From NCBI GenBank assembly GCA_045580835.1, contig JAZNOM010000024.1, forward strand, positions 1 to 64,000: 64,000 nt of DNA, written 5' to 3'. This document shows, in pieces, positions 32,661 through 39,731 of the stretch (position 1 is its first letter; each line of letters begins with the position of its first letter). The position numbers were made by a program, and so were the translations under genes. A model generated the notes under the pieces. The model worked only from the letters and a program-made list of their open reading frames with translations. It searched no databases and was not told the origin of the DNA. This stretch comes from UMGS902 sp045580835 (lineage in GTDB: Bacteria > Bacillota > Clostridia > Oscillospirales > CAG-272).

Positions 32661-33431
32661 TCAATTAATAAGCAAATCTATATTGCAGTCTTTAGGCGGC
32701 AACGCACCGCCGCGTGAAAAGCATGCGAGATATTCGGTATTTCCGTCACCGCCTTTTATGGGTGACTTAATAAGTCCGCAAAGGTCAAATCCGTTTTCTT
32801 TTGCCGAGTCAACCACCTTGCGGACCGCCATAGCGCGGGATGCGGGATTTTTTACAATGCCTCCTTTTCCCACGGCTTCTCTGCCTGCCTCAAACTGCGG
32901 TTTTACAAGGCTTACAAAAACCGATTTTTCGGCTAAAACCGTGGCAAGTGACGGAATTATCAATGTTTGCGAAATAAACGAAACATCCATAACGGCAATT
33001 TCTATTACATCGTCAAAGTCGCTTTTTTGAAGATTTCTTGCATTGTATTTTTCCATTGAAATAACGCGATTATCGTCTAAAAGCTTTTTTGCAAGTTGAT
33101 TTATGCCGGAGTCAACCGCGTACACCTTTGCGGCACCTTGCTCAAGTAAATACTCGGTAAAGCCGCCGGTAGATGCGCCGACATCAATAGCAACCTTGCC
33201 GCGTGCAGTAAGACCAAACTCCTCAAACGCCGCCTTGAGCTTAAGCGCACCGCGGCTGACATATCCAATAGGGTCGCCGCTGACTTCTACTTTGTCGCCG
33301 TCGTTTATATCCATTGCAGGCTTTGCAGCAATTTTGCCGTTAACGCTTACGCAGTTACCTGCAATAAGCACCTTGGCGCGCTGACGGCTATCGGCATAGC
33401 CGTTTGAAGTTAAATATACATCAAGTCTCAT
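32661..33431 (-). CDS. tlyA: TlyA family rRNA 2'-O-methyltransferase
   Basis: 256 residues. An N-terminal S4 domain (1-60) is followed by an FtsJ-like Rossmann methyltransferase: Asp-Val-Gly-Ala-Ser-Thr-Gly-Gly-Phe-Thr binds SAM. The catalytic K-D-K-E-type set is likely in Asp-Val-Ser-Phe-Ile-Ser and Val-Lys-Pro-Gln-Phe-Glu. TlyA methylates ribosomal RNA and sets capreomycin sensitivity in mycobacteria. Start and ispA stop overlap (ATGA). In many relatives dxs lies between ispA and tlyA; here it does not. Confidence 0.94.
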   Translation of the reverse strand: MRLDVYLTSNGYADSRQRAKVLIAGNCVSVNGKIAAKPAMDINDGDKVEVSGDPIGYVSRGALKLKAAFEEFGLTARGKVAIDVGASTGGFTEYLLEQGAAKVYAVDSGINQLAKKLLDDNRVISMEKYNARNLQKSDFDDVIEIAVMDVSFISQTLIIPSLATVLAEKSVFVSLVKPQFEAGREAVGKGGIVKNPASRAMAVRKVVDSAKENGFDLCGLIKSPIKGGDGNTEYLACFSRGGALPPKDCNIDLLIN

Positions 33432-34309
33432 CAGTTTTTACGGTTGAGCAACATCTCTGCAAGTGCGATAAGTGTTTTGGAATTTTCATACGGACGAATC
33501 GCCGCACATGCTTCTTCCGTCACCTTTTTTGCGTAGTCCAGCGCCTCATTTGCACTCATAAAAGAAAGGAATGTTGTCTTTTCGTTTTTTGCATCGCTGC
33601 CCACAGGCTTTCCAAGTTCTTCTGTACTACCGAATGTATCGAGAATATCATCTATAATCTGAAATGCAAGTCCTACACCTGCGCCGTATGTATCCGCCGC
33701 TTTTATCGCAGTTTCATCGGCATTTGCGGCAATTGCACCAAGCTTTGCCGCCGCCCTTATAAGACAACCGGTTTTATGTGCGTGAAGCGAAAGAAGCTCA
33801 TCAAAGCCAAGCTTTTTACCCTCGCCCTCAAGGTCAATCATCTGTCCTTCGCACATACCGTCAGCACCCGACTTAACAGCAAGTTCTTTTACCGCGGCAA
33901 GTTTGTTTTCAGCAGTTGCATGCTCGTTTGACATTGCACATTCAAATGCCAAAAATACCATAGCATCACCTGCAAGGAGTGCAGGTGCTTCACCAAAAAC
34001 CTTATGGTTTGTCGGCTTGCCTCGGCGAAGGTCATCGTTGTCCATACACGGCAGATCATCGTGAATAAGTGAAAAAGTATGCACCATTTCGATTGCCATT
34101 GCGTAAGGCATTGCCGCATCGACGCTACCGCCAAACATCTTGCAAAACTCAAGTGTCAAAAAGGGACGGATGCGTTTACCGCCACACATAAGACTGTATT
34201 CCATCGCCTTATAAAGCGTGGTGCTTTTACGCTTTGAGAGAAAACAATTAAGCGACTTTTCTACAAGCGCGGCGTTTTCTGCGATTGTTGTTTTGATGTC
34301 GCGCATCAT
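33431..34309 (-). CDS. ispA: polyprenyl (farnesyl/geranyl) diphosphate synthase
   Basis: 292 residues. The first aspartate-rich motif is Asp-Asp-Leu-Pro-Cys-Met-Asp-Asn-Asp-Asp (84-93), a bacterial FPP-synthase type with two extra residues between the Asp pairs. The second is Asp-Asp-Ile-Leu-Asp. It condenses IPP with DMAPP/GPP. It overlaps xseB by four bases and tlyA by one, so translation is coupled along the operon. Confidence 0.95.
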   Translation of the reverse strand: MMRDIKTTIAENAALVEKSLNCFLSKRKSTTLYKAMEYSLMCGGKRIRPFLTLEFCKMFGGSVDAAMPYAMAIEMVHTFSLIHDDLPCMDNDDLRRGKPTNHKVFGEAPALLAGDAMVFLAFECAMSNEHATAENKLAAVKELAVKSGADGMCEGQMIDLEGEGKKLGFDELLSLHAHKTGCLIRAAAKLGAIAANADETAIKAADTYGAGVGLAFQIIDDILDTFGSTEELGKPVGSDAKNEKTTFLSFMSANEALDYAKKVTEEACAAIRPYENSKTLIALAEMLLNRKN

Positions 34310-34545
34310 TTTGCGCCTCCTGCAAAATCGGTTTCGGTTAAACTTCCGTCCTCTCCTTTAGCAAGAAGTTTGACCTTTTGTTCGGCACCTTCGAGCTTTG
34401 CATTGCAGAGTTTCACAAGTGAAATTCCCTCTTCAAAAAGCCCGAGAGAATCGTCGAGTCCTGCACTGCCGCCGTCAAGCGCGCGTACTATTTCTTCAAG
34501 GCGAGCCATCGCCTCTTCAAACGATTTTTCTTTTTTATCTGCCAT
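34306..34545 (-). CDS. xseB: exodeoxyribonuclease VII small subunit
   Basis: 79 residues, normal length. Phe-Glu-Glu-Ala-Met-Ala-Arg-Leu-Glu-Glu-Ile-Val then Leu-Glu-Xaa-Gly, with typical coiled-coil spacing. It binds the XseA large subunit encoded just upstream (11-base gap). Confidence 0.96.
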   Translation of the reverse strand: MADKKEKSFEEAMARLEEIVRALDGGSAGLDDSLGLFEEGISLVKLCNAKLEGAEQKVKLLAKGEDGSLTETDFAGGAK

Positions 34546-34556
34546 AATAATTCTCC

Positions 34557-35789
34557 TTAATTTACAGTTGCGGCAACCGAGCCGTCAGCAAGGCGAAGCG
34601 AAAGTTTGTCGCCTGCATTAACATCGTTTACAGACTTTACAACCTTACCGTCTTCCTTTGCCGCCACCGAGTAGCCGCGTGAAAGTATGCCAAGAGGGCT
34701 TAATGCTTCAAGAGAAGCTGTGCGCTGTGCAAGCAGACTGCGGTCTGCCGTAAGCTTTGCGCCAATCGAGCCTTCGAGCTTCTGACCCAACATCAAAAGT
34801 TGCATTTTGCGTTCCTCAAACATCCTTTCGGGATATGCAAAAACGCCCTGCGTTTTATAAAAGTCAAGTATCTGCTTGCCGCTTTCTATTCTGCGAGTTA
34901 AAAGTAATGACATTCTGCCGATTATGTTGTCAATCTTATGCATAAGCTCATGCGTTTCGGGTACGGCAAGCTCTGCCGCCGCAGACGGTGTCGGCGCACG
35001 GCGGTCTGCAACAAAGTCGCAGATAGTAAAGTCGGTTTCGTGTCCGACCGCTGAAATAGTCGGAATCTGCGACGCCGCAACCACTCTTGCAAGCGCCTCG
35101 TCATTAAACGCCCACAAATCTTCAATCGAGCCGCCGCCGCGACCTATGATGATAACATCAACATTTTTTTGCGAGTTAAAGTAATTCATACCGTCAATAA
35201 GCGACGGTGCCGCCACTGCGCCTTGCACAAGCGCAGGATAAAGAATAACCTTGGCATACGGGAAACGTCTGCCGAGGATATTTATAATATCGCGTATTGC
35301 CGCGCCGGTGGGAGAGGTAATTACACCGATGCGAGTCGGAATTTTGGGCAGCGGCTTTTTGCGTGCTTCATCAAAAAGCCCCTCTGCGGAAAGCTTCTTT
35401 TTTAGTTGCTCAAACGCAAAGTAAAGCGCGCCTATTCCGTCAGGCTCCATGGCATCGCAATAAAGCTGATACTGACCGTCACGCACAAACGCCGATACTC
35501 TGCCGCGCGCAACAATTTTCATTCCGTTTTCGGGAACAAAGTTGATTTTCGATGCCGCACTTCGGAACATCACCGCTTTGATAAGTGAGCCTTCATCCTT
35601 TATGGTGAAATAAAAATGTCCCGTCTTATAGTGATTGGTAAAGTTTGAAATCTCACCCTTTACCGCAACATGCGAAAGAAATCCGTCAGAGTCAATCTTT
35701 GCTTTTATATATTCATTAAGCTGGGTTACAGTTATTGCACTGTCACCTTGCTCGGTAGGTGTTGTGAAAATCTCATCAAAGACACCCAT
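34557..35789 (-). CDS. xseA: exodeoxyribonuclease VII large subunit
   Basis: 410 residues. An N-terminal OB-fold (Val-Lys-Gly-Glu-Ile-Ser-Asn) is followed by the catalytic domain with Ile-Ile-Gly-Arg-Gly-Gly-Gly-Ser-Ile-Glu-Asp-Leu-Trp-Xaa-Phe-Asn and Gly-His-Glu-Thr-Asp-Phe-Thr-Ile-Xaa-Asp. It degrades single-stranded DNA. The C-terminal helical region is shorter than in E. coli (456 residues), as is common in Firmicutes. Confidence 0.96.
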   Translation of the reverse strand: MGVFDEIFTTPTEQGDSAITVTQLNEYIKAKIDSDGFLSHVAVKGEISNFTNHYKTGHFYFTIKDEGSLIKAVMFRSAASKINFVPENGMKIVARGRVSAFVRDGQYQLYCDAMEPDGIGALYFAFEQLKKKLSAEGLFDEARKKPLPKIPTRIGVITSPTGAAIRDIINILGRRFPYAKVILYPALVQGAVAAPSLIDGMNYFNSQKNVDVIIIGRGGGSIEDLWAFNDEALARVVAASQIPTISAVGHETDFTICDFVADRRAPTPSAAAELAVPETHELMHKIDNIIGRMSLLLTRRIESGKQILDFYKTQGVFAYPERMFEERKMQLLMLGQKLEGSIGAKLTADRSLLAQRTASLEALSPLGILSRGYSVAAKEDGKVVKSVNDVNAGDKLSLRLADGSVAATVN

Positions 35790-35802
35790 CTGCTTCTCCT
35801 AT

Positions 35803-36753
35803 CTATACTCTGTTTTGTAAATATTTCTGTCTTGCAAGTTCGGCTATGCCAACTGCATTGTCCGACGAAAGCGCAGGCTCGGCAAAATACACATTGCCCA
35901 AAGTTTGGAGCATTTTATGTATTTTTTTGTTGCTCATAACGCCACCTGCAAACACTATTGGAAGTTCACCGTATTTCACTCTTACGTCTTCAGCCATTTT
36001 AAAAAGCGTTCTTCCTACAAAATCAAGCACAAACGCGCTGGTTTTCGCCTTATCTCCGCTTTCTCTGTACACCTTTGCCGCGAGGTTTTCAAGTCCTGAA
36101 AGGTTGCAAAAGCCATCAACTACACTGATTTTTGCTTTTTGAACCTTGCCTGCATAATTCTCTGCTTCATTTTCAATATGCACTCCGCACGGAAACTGCA
36201 TGCCCATCATAACTCCGGCACGGTCAATCGCCTGACCTGCGTTAAGGTCGCGAGTACCGCCGACAATCTGTGTGTTAAATCCGTCACCGCCGCGATTGCA
36301 AAGCAAAACCTCGGTTGTGCCGCCCGAAACATGAAATGCAATAAACTGTTCATCTGCAACGTGCCACGCATCTGCCGATGTAAGCGCCGCTGCGATGTGT
36401 CCGCACTGATGTGAAAATGCGTACGCGTCAATTTTTCTGCCAGCCTTAAACGCAAGTGCCGCATCCATACCGCAAAGGAAACACGGCATATACGAGCCTT
36501 CAACATTGCGCGGCTTTGCCGAATAACCTATGGCGCTCACCTCGTGCAAGGCGAGTGCCTCATCTGCACTTTCAAGTATCTCGGGGAGATTTTTGATATG
36601 CGCAAACACGGCATCGCTCTGGCGAAGTCCGCATTCCCCTGCATTTACCGGCAAGAGTTTTTTAATATTGGCAACCACCTTGCCGTCTTCATCTACTATA
36701 CCAAACGAAGTTGTATAGTTGCTTGTGTCAATACCGACAAAGCATCTGCTCAT
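35803..36753 (-). CDS. TsaD/Kae1-family paralogue (peptidase M22-like)
   Basis: 316 residues in the actin-like ASKHA fold of TsaD. Metal ligands are present as His-Gln-Cys-Gly-His, and Ser-Gly-Gly-Thr-Thr-Glu and Phe-Ala-Gly-Gly-Val-Met-Ser-Asn are also kept. The N-terminal signature is Asp-Thr-Ser-Asn-Tyr-Thr-Thr instead of Glu-Thr-Ser-Cys-Asp-Glu-Thr, so it is probably not the t6A enzyme itself but the clostridial paralogue often found with nusB-xseA. Its substrate is unknown. It overlaps nusB by four bases. Confidence 0.75.
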   Translation of the reverse strand: MSRCFVGIDTSNYTTSFGIVDEDGKVVANIKKLLPVNAGECGLRQSDAVFAHIKNLPEILESADEALALHEVSAIGYSAKPRNVEGSYMPCFLCGMDAALAFKAGRKIDAYAFSHQCGHIAAALTSADAWHVADEQFIAFHVSGGTTEVLLCNRGGDGFNTQIVGGTRDLNAGQAIDRAGVMMGMQFPCGVHIENEAENYAGKVQKAKISVVDGFCNLSGLENLAAKVYRESGDKAKTSAFVLDFVGRTLFKMAEDVRVKYGELPIVFAGGVMSNKKIHKMLQTLGNVYFAEPALSSDNAVGIAELARQKYLQNRV

Positions 36754-37154
36754 TTTGCAAGTTCCTCTTTAACGGAATTGAGAACTCCGTTTACAAAGCC
36801 TTTTGTCTTTTCATCGTCATACGCCTTGATAAGCTCCACCGCCTCGTTTATAGCAACGCTTGCGGGAATCGAGTCGATATAAAGCATCTCATAAATCGCA
36901 ATTCGCATAATAGACTTTGCAACCTTGGCAATACGCGAGAGTTTTCTGCCCTTTGCATATTTTTCAATATATGCGTCAATCTCCTCGGACTTTTCAACAA
37001 TTCCGAAAAAGACCGTCTTTATATACTCATTTTCTTCAATGCCGCGAGCCGCAAGTGCATTTGCATACAACTCGTTTTTATCCTCGTAGCATCCGTATTC
37101 ATTCTCAAAAACGAGGCCAAGCACAGCCTCTCTGGATTCGCGTCTGTTAAGCAT
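36750..37154 (-). CDS. nusB: transcription antitermination factor NusB
   Basis: 134 residues, all-helical. The opening Arg-Arg-Glu-Ser-Arg-Glu-Ala-Val-Leu-Gly-Leu-Val-Phe matches the family (arginine-rich helix 1), and Ile-Ala-Ile-Tyr-Glu-Met-Leu-Tyr then Ser-Val-Ala-Ile-Asn-Glu-Ala-Val-Glu-Leu is the C-terminal signature. It binds boxA RNA with NusE (S10). First gene of the long minus-strand operon, with GGAG six bases before its ATG. Confidence 0.95.
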   Translation of the reverse strand: MLNRRESREAVLGLVFENEYGCYEDKNELYANALAARGIEENEYIKTVFFGIVEKSEEIDAYIEKYAKGRKLSRIAKVAKSIMRIAIYEMLYIDSIPASVAINEAVELIKAYDDEKTKGFVNGVLNSVKEELAK

Positions 37155-37203
37155 ATTTTCTCCGTTCTTCGTGTGTAAAATATTTATACTTATCTAAATA
37201 TAT

Positions 37204-37232
37204 ATTATATAATATATATTGCATAATGTCAA
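37204..37232 (-). promoter_or_regulatory. consensus sigma-A promoter for the nusB-dnaE run
   Basis: Minus strand TTGACA, 17-base spacer, TATAAT; both hexamers perfect. It is probably the main promoter for a 14-kb run of 13 genes. Confidence 0.88.
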
Positions 37233-37255
37233 TGAATATTTATTAACAAAACGGC

Positions 37256-37284
37256 TTGAAATGCATACAAAAATGTGTTAGAAT
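37256..37284 (+). promoter_or_regulatory. sigma-A promoter for the 37316 gene
   Basis: TTGAAA 37256-37261, 17-base spacer, TAGAAT 37279-37284. It is divergent from the nusB promoter. Confidence 0.7.
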
Positions 37285-37315
37285 TACTTTATGAATTTTT
37301 CGGAGGACTTTATTA

Positions 37316-37729
37316 ATGAACAAGCTTAAAAGATTTCTCACCGATTCATGCATACTTTTCACAGTTTTTGTATTTATTTTATACATAGCAGGTCACGCGC
37401 TTGTGTCAACATCAATTACCATCACACTTAAAACAGCGGCGGGACTCTATTTATGTTGTATGTTTCTCCGCGTGTTCCACAATGTGCTTCACTTAAAGAA
37501 GCTGCCAATGCTGCTTCGTGTTTTGATACATTATCTGCTCGTGGTAGCCGCCGCATACATCGGCTTTGCACTGATTGCCAAAATCGTTTCAAATTCGCTT
37601 CAAACCTTCATAATGCTCGCCATCGTTACGGCAATTTATTGCACAATTACCGCAGCTATTATGCTTATCGCAAGCAAGAGTAAAGAAAAGAGTAACGAAC
37701 AGAAAGAATACAAGTCTATATTAAAATAA
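37316..37729 (+). CDS. four-helix membrane protein of unknown function
   Basis: 137 residues with four evident membrane segments (about 12-30, 40-58, 66-90 and 96-118) and a Lys-rich cytoplasmic tail. The layout and size recall DUF3021-type proteins, but the likeness is too weak for a firm call. It has its own promoter and GGAGG, and lies 37 bases before the SGNH hydrolase gene. Confidence 0.6.
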   Translation: MNKLKRFLTDSCILFTVFVFILYIAGHALVSTSITITLKTAAGLYLCCMFLRVFHNVLHLKKLPMLLRVLIHYLLVVAAAYIGFALIAKIVSNSLQTFIMLAIVTAIYCTITAAIMLIASKSKEKSNEQKEYKSILK

Positions 37730-37766
37730 ACGACGTACAAAGCAAACTATAATTTGCAGGTGCTTT

Positions 37767-38513
37767 ATGCGTAATTTAGAGTTTTTGCTTACGGCTTGCT
37801 TTTTTATGTTTTGCATTGCCGTGTTTCCCCTACAAAACGAACACCTGTACACAAGAAATGATGTACAGGTGTTTTCTTATACTTCGGCTCAAAAAGAGGT
37901 ACTCCTCGGCGAAACCGAGCACGGCGGCGCAGAATACCTTAACAAGCTTGTTTTTCTCGGTGACTCACGCACATACGGGCTAAAATCCTTTGCAATGCTT
38001 TGCGGCGGCGAGAATACAAATCAAGTATGGACTCCCAAAAACGGCACGATGTCGATTTGGGATATGCAATTTCAAAAGGTTGTGTATCCGCAAAACGGCA
38101 AAGAACTTACTGCCGCCGAAGCCGCAGCACTTGAAAAGCCTGAAATACTTATAATTTCGCTCGGAATAAACGGGGTTAAAATAGTAAAAAAGGATTATTT
38201 TATATCCGAGTATGCAAAGCTTATCAAGTCAATAAAACTGGCAAGTCCCGATACAAAAATAGTGTTGCAATCCATGTTTCCGGTATGCCGCTCGTATACC
38301 GCGATAAGCAATACCGAGATTAGCGAGGGCAACAAATGGATAATCGAGGTCGCAAAGCAAACGAATAGTTTTTATCTCAACACCGCAGAAGCTTTATGCG
38401 ATGCGGAGGGGTACCTCAAAGAAGAGTATTCTACCGACGGTTGCCATCTGACCCCGCTCGGTCTTGATGTGCAAATTGAATATATATGTACTCACACCGT
38501 AGGAGAAATGTGA
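37767..38513 (+). CDS. secreted or membrane-anchored SGNH/GDSL hydrolase
   Basis: 248 residues with an N-terminal hydrophobic segment (about 5-22). Block I is Phe-Leu-Gly-Asp-Ser-Arg-Thr (Ser near 69), block III is Ile-Ser-Leu-Gly-Ile-Asn-Gly and block V is Asp-Gly-Cys-His-Leu-Thr, giving a Ser-Asp-His esterase set. Such proteins deacylate cell-surface polymers or lipids. It is followed 1 base later by a DUF4358-type lipoprotein, a pairing often seen in Clostridia. No MBOAT acyltransferase is nearby. A 12-bp hairpin lies inside its early coding sequence. Confidence 0.82.
   Translation: MRNLEFLLTACFFMFCIAVFPLQNEHLYTRNDVQVFSYTSAQKEVLLGETEHGGAEYLNKLVFLGDSRTYGLKSFAMLCGGENTNQVWTPKNGTMSIWDMQFQKVVYPQNGKELTAAEAAALEKPEILIISLGINGVKIVKKDYFISEYAKLIKSIKLASPDTKIVLQSMFPVCRSYTAISNTEISEGNKWIIEVAKQTNSFYLNTAEALCDAEGYLKEEYSTDGCHLTPLGLDVQIEYICTHTVGEM
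37840..37873 (+). terminator. hairpin inside the SGNH hydrolase coding sequence
   Basis: Perfect 12-bp stem 37840-37851/37862-37873 with a 10-base loop, followed by TTCTTAT. It lies about 75 bases after the start codon, in the linker behind the hydrophobic segment. It could act as an intragenic terminator or attenuator or slow translation near the secretion signal. The role is inferred only from shape. Confidence 0.4.
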
Positions 38514-38514
38514 T

Positions 38515-38982
38515 ATGAAGAAGCTTTGTATTTTATTGGTTTTCTGCTTTTTGTTTACGGCATGCTCGGCGGTAAAGGATGATATGCCCGTGCAGCTTCT
38601 TGCTATGTCTATAGGCAAAAAAATAAATGGCTTTGAAAACCTCGCCGAGGCAAGCTCGGATTACATAAAATATTGCATGAACAGCGATTTGTCGCTTTAT
38701 TCGGAGTATATAGTTCTATACCCGTTTGCAGGCACAAAGTATAATGAAATCGGCATTTTTAAGGTGAGAGACAAAGGAGAAATCCAAAACGGAATCAAAG
38801 AAGTTGAAAAATACCTTTTGTTTAAAAAATCCAACTGGGACACACGATATATGGGAGAAGAATTTGATAAAATAAAAAACGCAAAAGTGACCGCTTATGG
38901 AAACTATATTCTATATACGATACTCTCGGAAAACGAAGCTAAAACTGCTATAAAAAACTTTAAAAAAATGCTATCAAGATAA
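38515..38982 (+). CDS. DUF4358-type lipoprotein
   Basis: 155 residues. A lipobox-like Leu-Phe-Thr-Ala-Cys follows the signal segment (Cys17). The body has the DUF4358 pattern: an Asp/Tyr-rich start, Ile-Val-Leu-Tyr-Pro, Glu-Ile-Gly-Ile-Phe-Lys-Val, and a C-terminal Tyr-Ile-Leu-Tyr-Thr-Ile region before Ala-Lys-Thr-Ala-Ile. Function unknown. It lies one base after the SGNH hydrolase and is clearly co-transcribed. Confidence 0.78.
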   Translation: MKKLCILLVFCFLFTACSAVKDDMPVQLLAMSIGKKINGFENLAEASSDYIKYCMNSDLSLYSEYIVLYPFAGTKYNEIGIFKVRDKGEIQNGIKEVEKYLLFKKSNWDTRYMGEEFDKIKNAKVTAYGNYILYTILSENEAKTAIKNFKKMLSR

Positions 38983-39005
38983 AAGGCAGCCTTGGCTGCC
39001 TTTTT
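38981..39005 (+). terminator. intrinsic terminator after the DUF4358 gene
   Basis: Stem 38981-38989/38996-39004 with CCTTGG loop and T run. It separates the SGNH/DUF4358 unit from the next promoter. Confidence 0.85.
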
Positions 39006-39008
39006 ATA

Positions 39009-39037
39009 TTGACATACGGCTGTGTCTGTGTTATAAT
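39009..39037 (+). promoter_or_regulatory. consensus sigma-A promoter for the leader RNA and GNAT-MATE genes
   Basis: TTGACA 39009-39014, 17-base spacer, TATAAT 39032-39037; both hexamers perfect. Transcription should start near 39044. Confidence 0.92.
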
Positions 39038-39044
39038 GCAAGCG

Positions 39045-39160
39045 ATCATCGGAGGACAGTACACCGTAGTGTTGGGGAGCAATTTATTTGCGGCCGCCTG
39101 TCGGATAAGATGTCGAGTGAGCTCGGTTATTACGCTTTTTCGTAATGCCGAGTATTTTTA
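39045..39160 (+). ncRNA. structured leader RNA with intrinsic terminator; candidate guanidine-IV (mepA) riboswitch
   Basis: The leader is about 130 bases. An enclosing stem pairs 39055-39059 with 39098-39102, plus 39048-39050 with 39104-39106. It holds two hairpins: 39061-39064/39069-39072 and 39079-39082/39088-39091. The terminator is 39122-39126+39129-39134 paired with 39141-39146+39148-39152, then TATTTTTA, ending 16 bases before the GNAT start. Two small hairpins followed by a terminator, upstream of a MepA-like MATE exporter, matches what I recall of guanidine-IV riboswitches, but I could not check the consensus. A T-box, ZTP, THF or fluoride aptamer does not fit. Confidence 0.6.
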
Positions 39161-39175
39161 TTATAGGAGTTTTTT

Positions 39176-39715
39176 ATGAAAAACGCAAAAGTTACCCTTG
39201 TTCCTTTAACTAAAGATGATCGCGAACAGTTTATTTTAGACAACCAACTTGCATTTAAATACGGTGCTATGGAAGAGTTTGGACTACGCGACAACCACAC
39301 TGAAGATGACGGCGAGATAATCTCACGAAAAACAATTGAAGAATGTATTGATGCCGAAAATTCGGAAACCTATCGCATCGTGTCAAACAATGAATTTGTT
39401 GGTGGCGTTATACTCAAAATCGACCGAAATACCAATCACAACCACCTTGAAATTCTCTTTGTTTCTCCAACCGTACATAGCCGAGGAATTGGCTATGGTG
39501 CATGGCAGGCAATTGAAGCGCTCCACCCCGAAACAAAGGTTTGGGAAACCTGCACGCCGTATTTTGAAAAACGCAATATTCATTTTTATGTTAACAAATG
39601 TGGATTTCAAATTGTAGAATTCTTTTGCGAGTACAATGCCGACACTAATGCTCCCAAAGGAGAAAAAGCTGATGTCCCAGATGAAATGTTCAGGTTTATA
39701 AAGGTAATGAAATAA
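39176..39715 (+). CDS. GNAT-family N-acetyltransferase
   Basis: 179 residues. The acetyl-CoA loop is Ser-Arg-Gly-Ile-Gly-Tyr-Gly-Ala after the beta-strand Leu-Glu-Ile-Leu-Phe-Val-Ser-Pro. Near the C-terminus, Phe-Tyr-Val-Asn-Lys-Cys-Gly-Phe is the usual ending. Substrate unknown. It lies directly behind the leader RNA terminator with ATAGGAG, and 16 bases before a MATE exporter, so the pair may modify and expel the same small molecule. Confidence 0.85.
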   Translation: MKNAKVTLVPLTKDDREQFILDNQLAFKYGAMEEFGLRDNHTEDDGEIISRKTIEECIDAENSETYRIVSNNEFVGGVILKIDRNTNHNHLEILFVSPTVHSRGIGYGAWQAIEALHPETKVWETCTPYFEKRNIHFYVNKCGFQIVEFFCEYNADTNAPKGEKADVPDEMFRFIKVMK

Positions 39716-39731
39716 TACTGTAGAGGATAAA

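Noticed and set aside
39045..39160. T-box, ZTP, THF or fluoride riboswitch as identity of the leader RNA
   Set aside because: The T-box antiterminator motif, the ZTP GUGACUGGCG motif and the core motifs of the other classes are absent, and the downstream genes do not fit.
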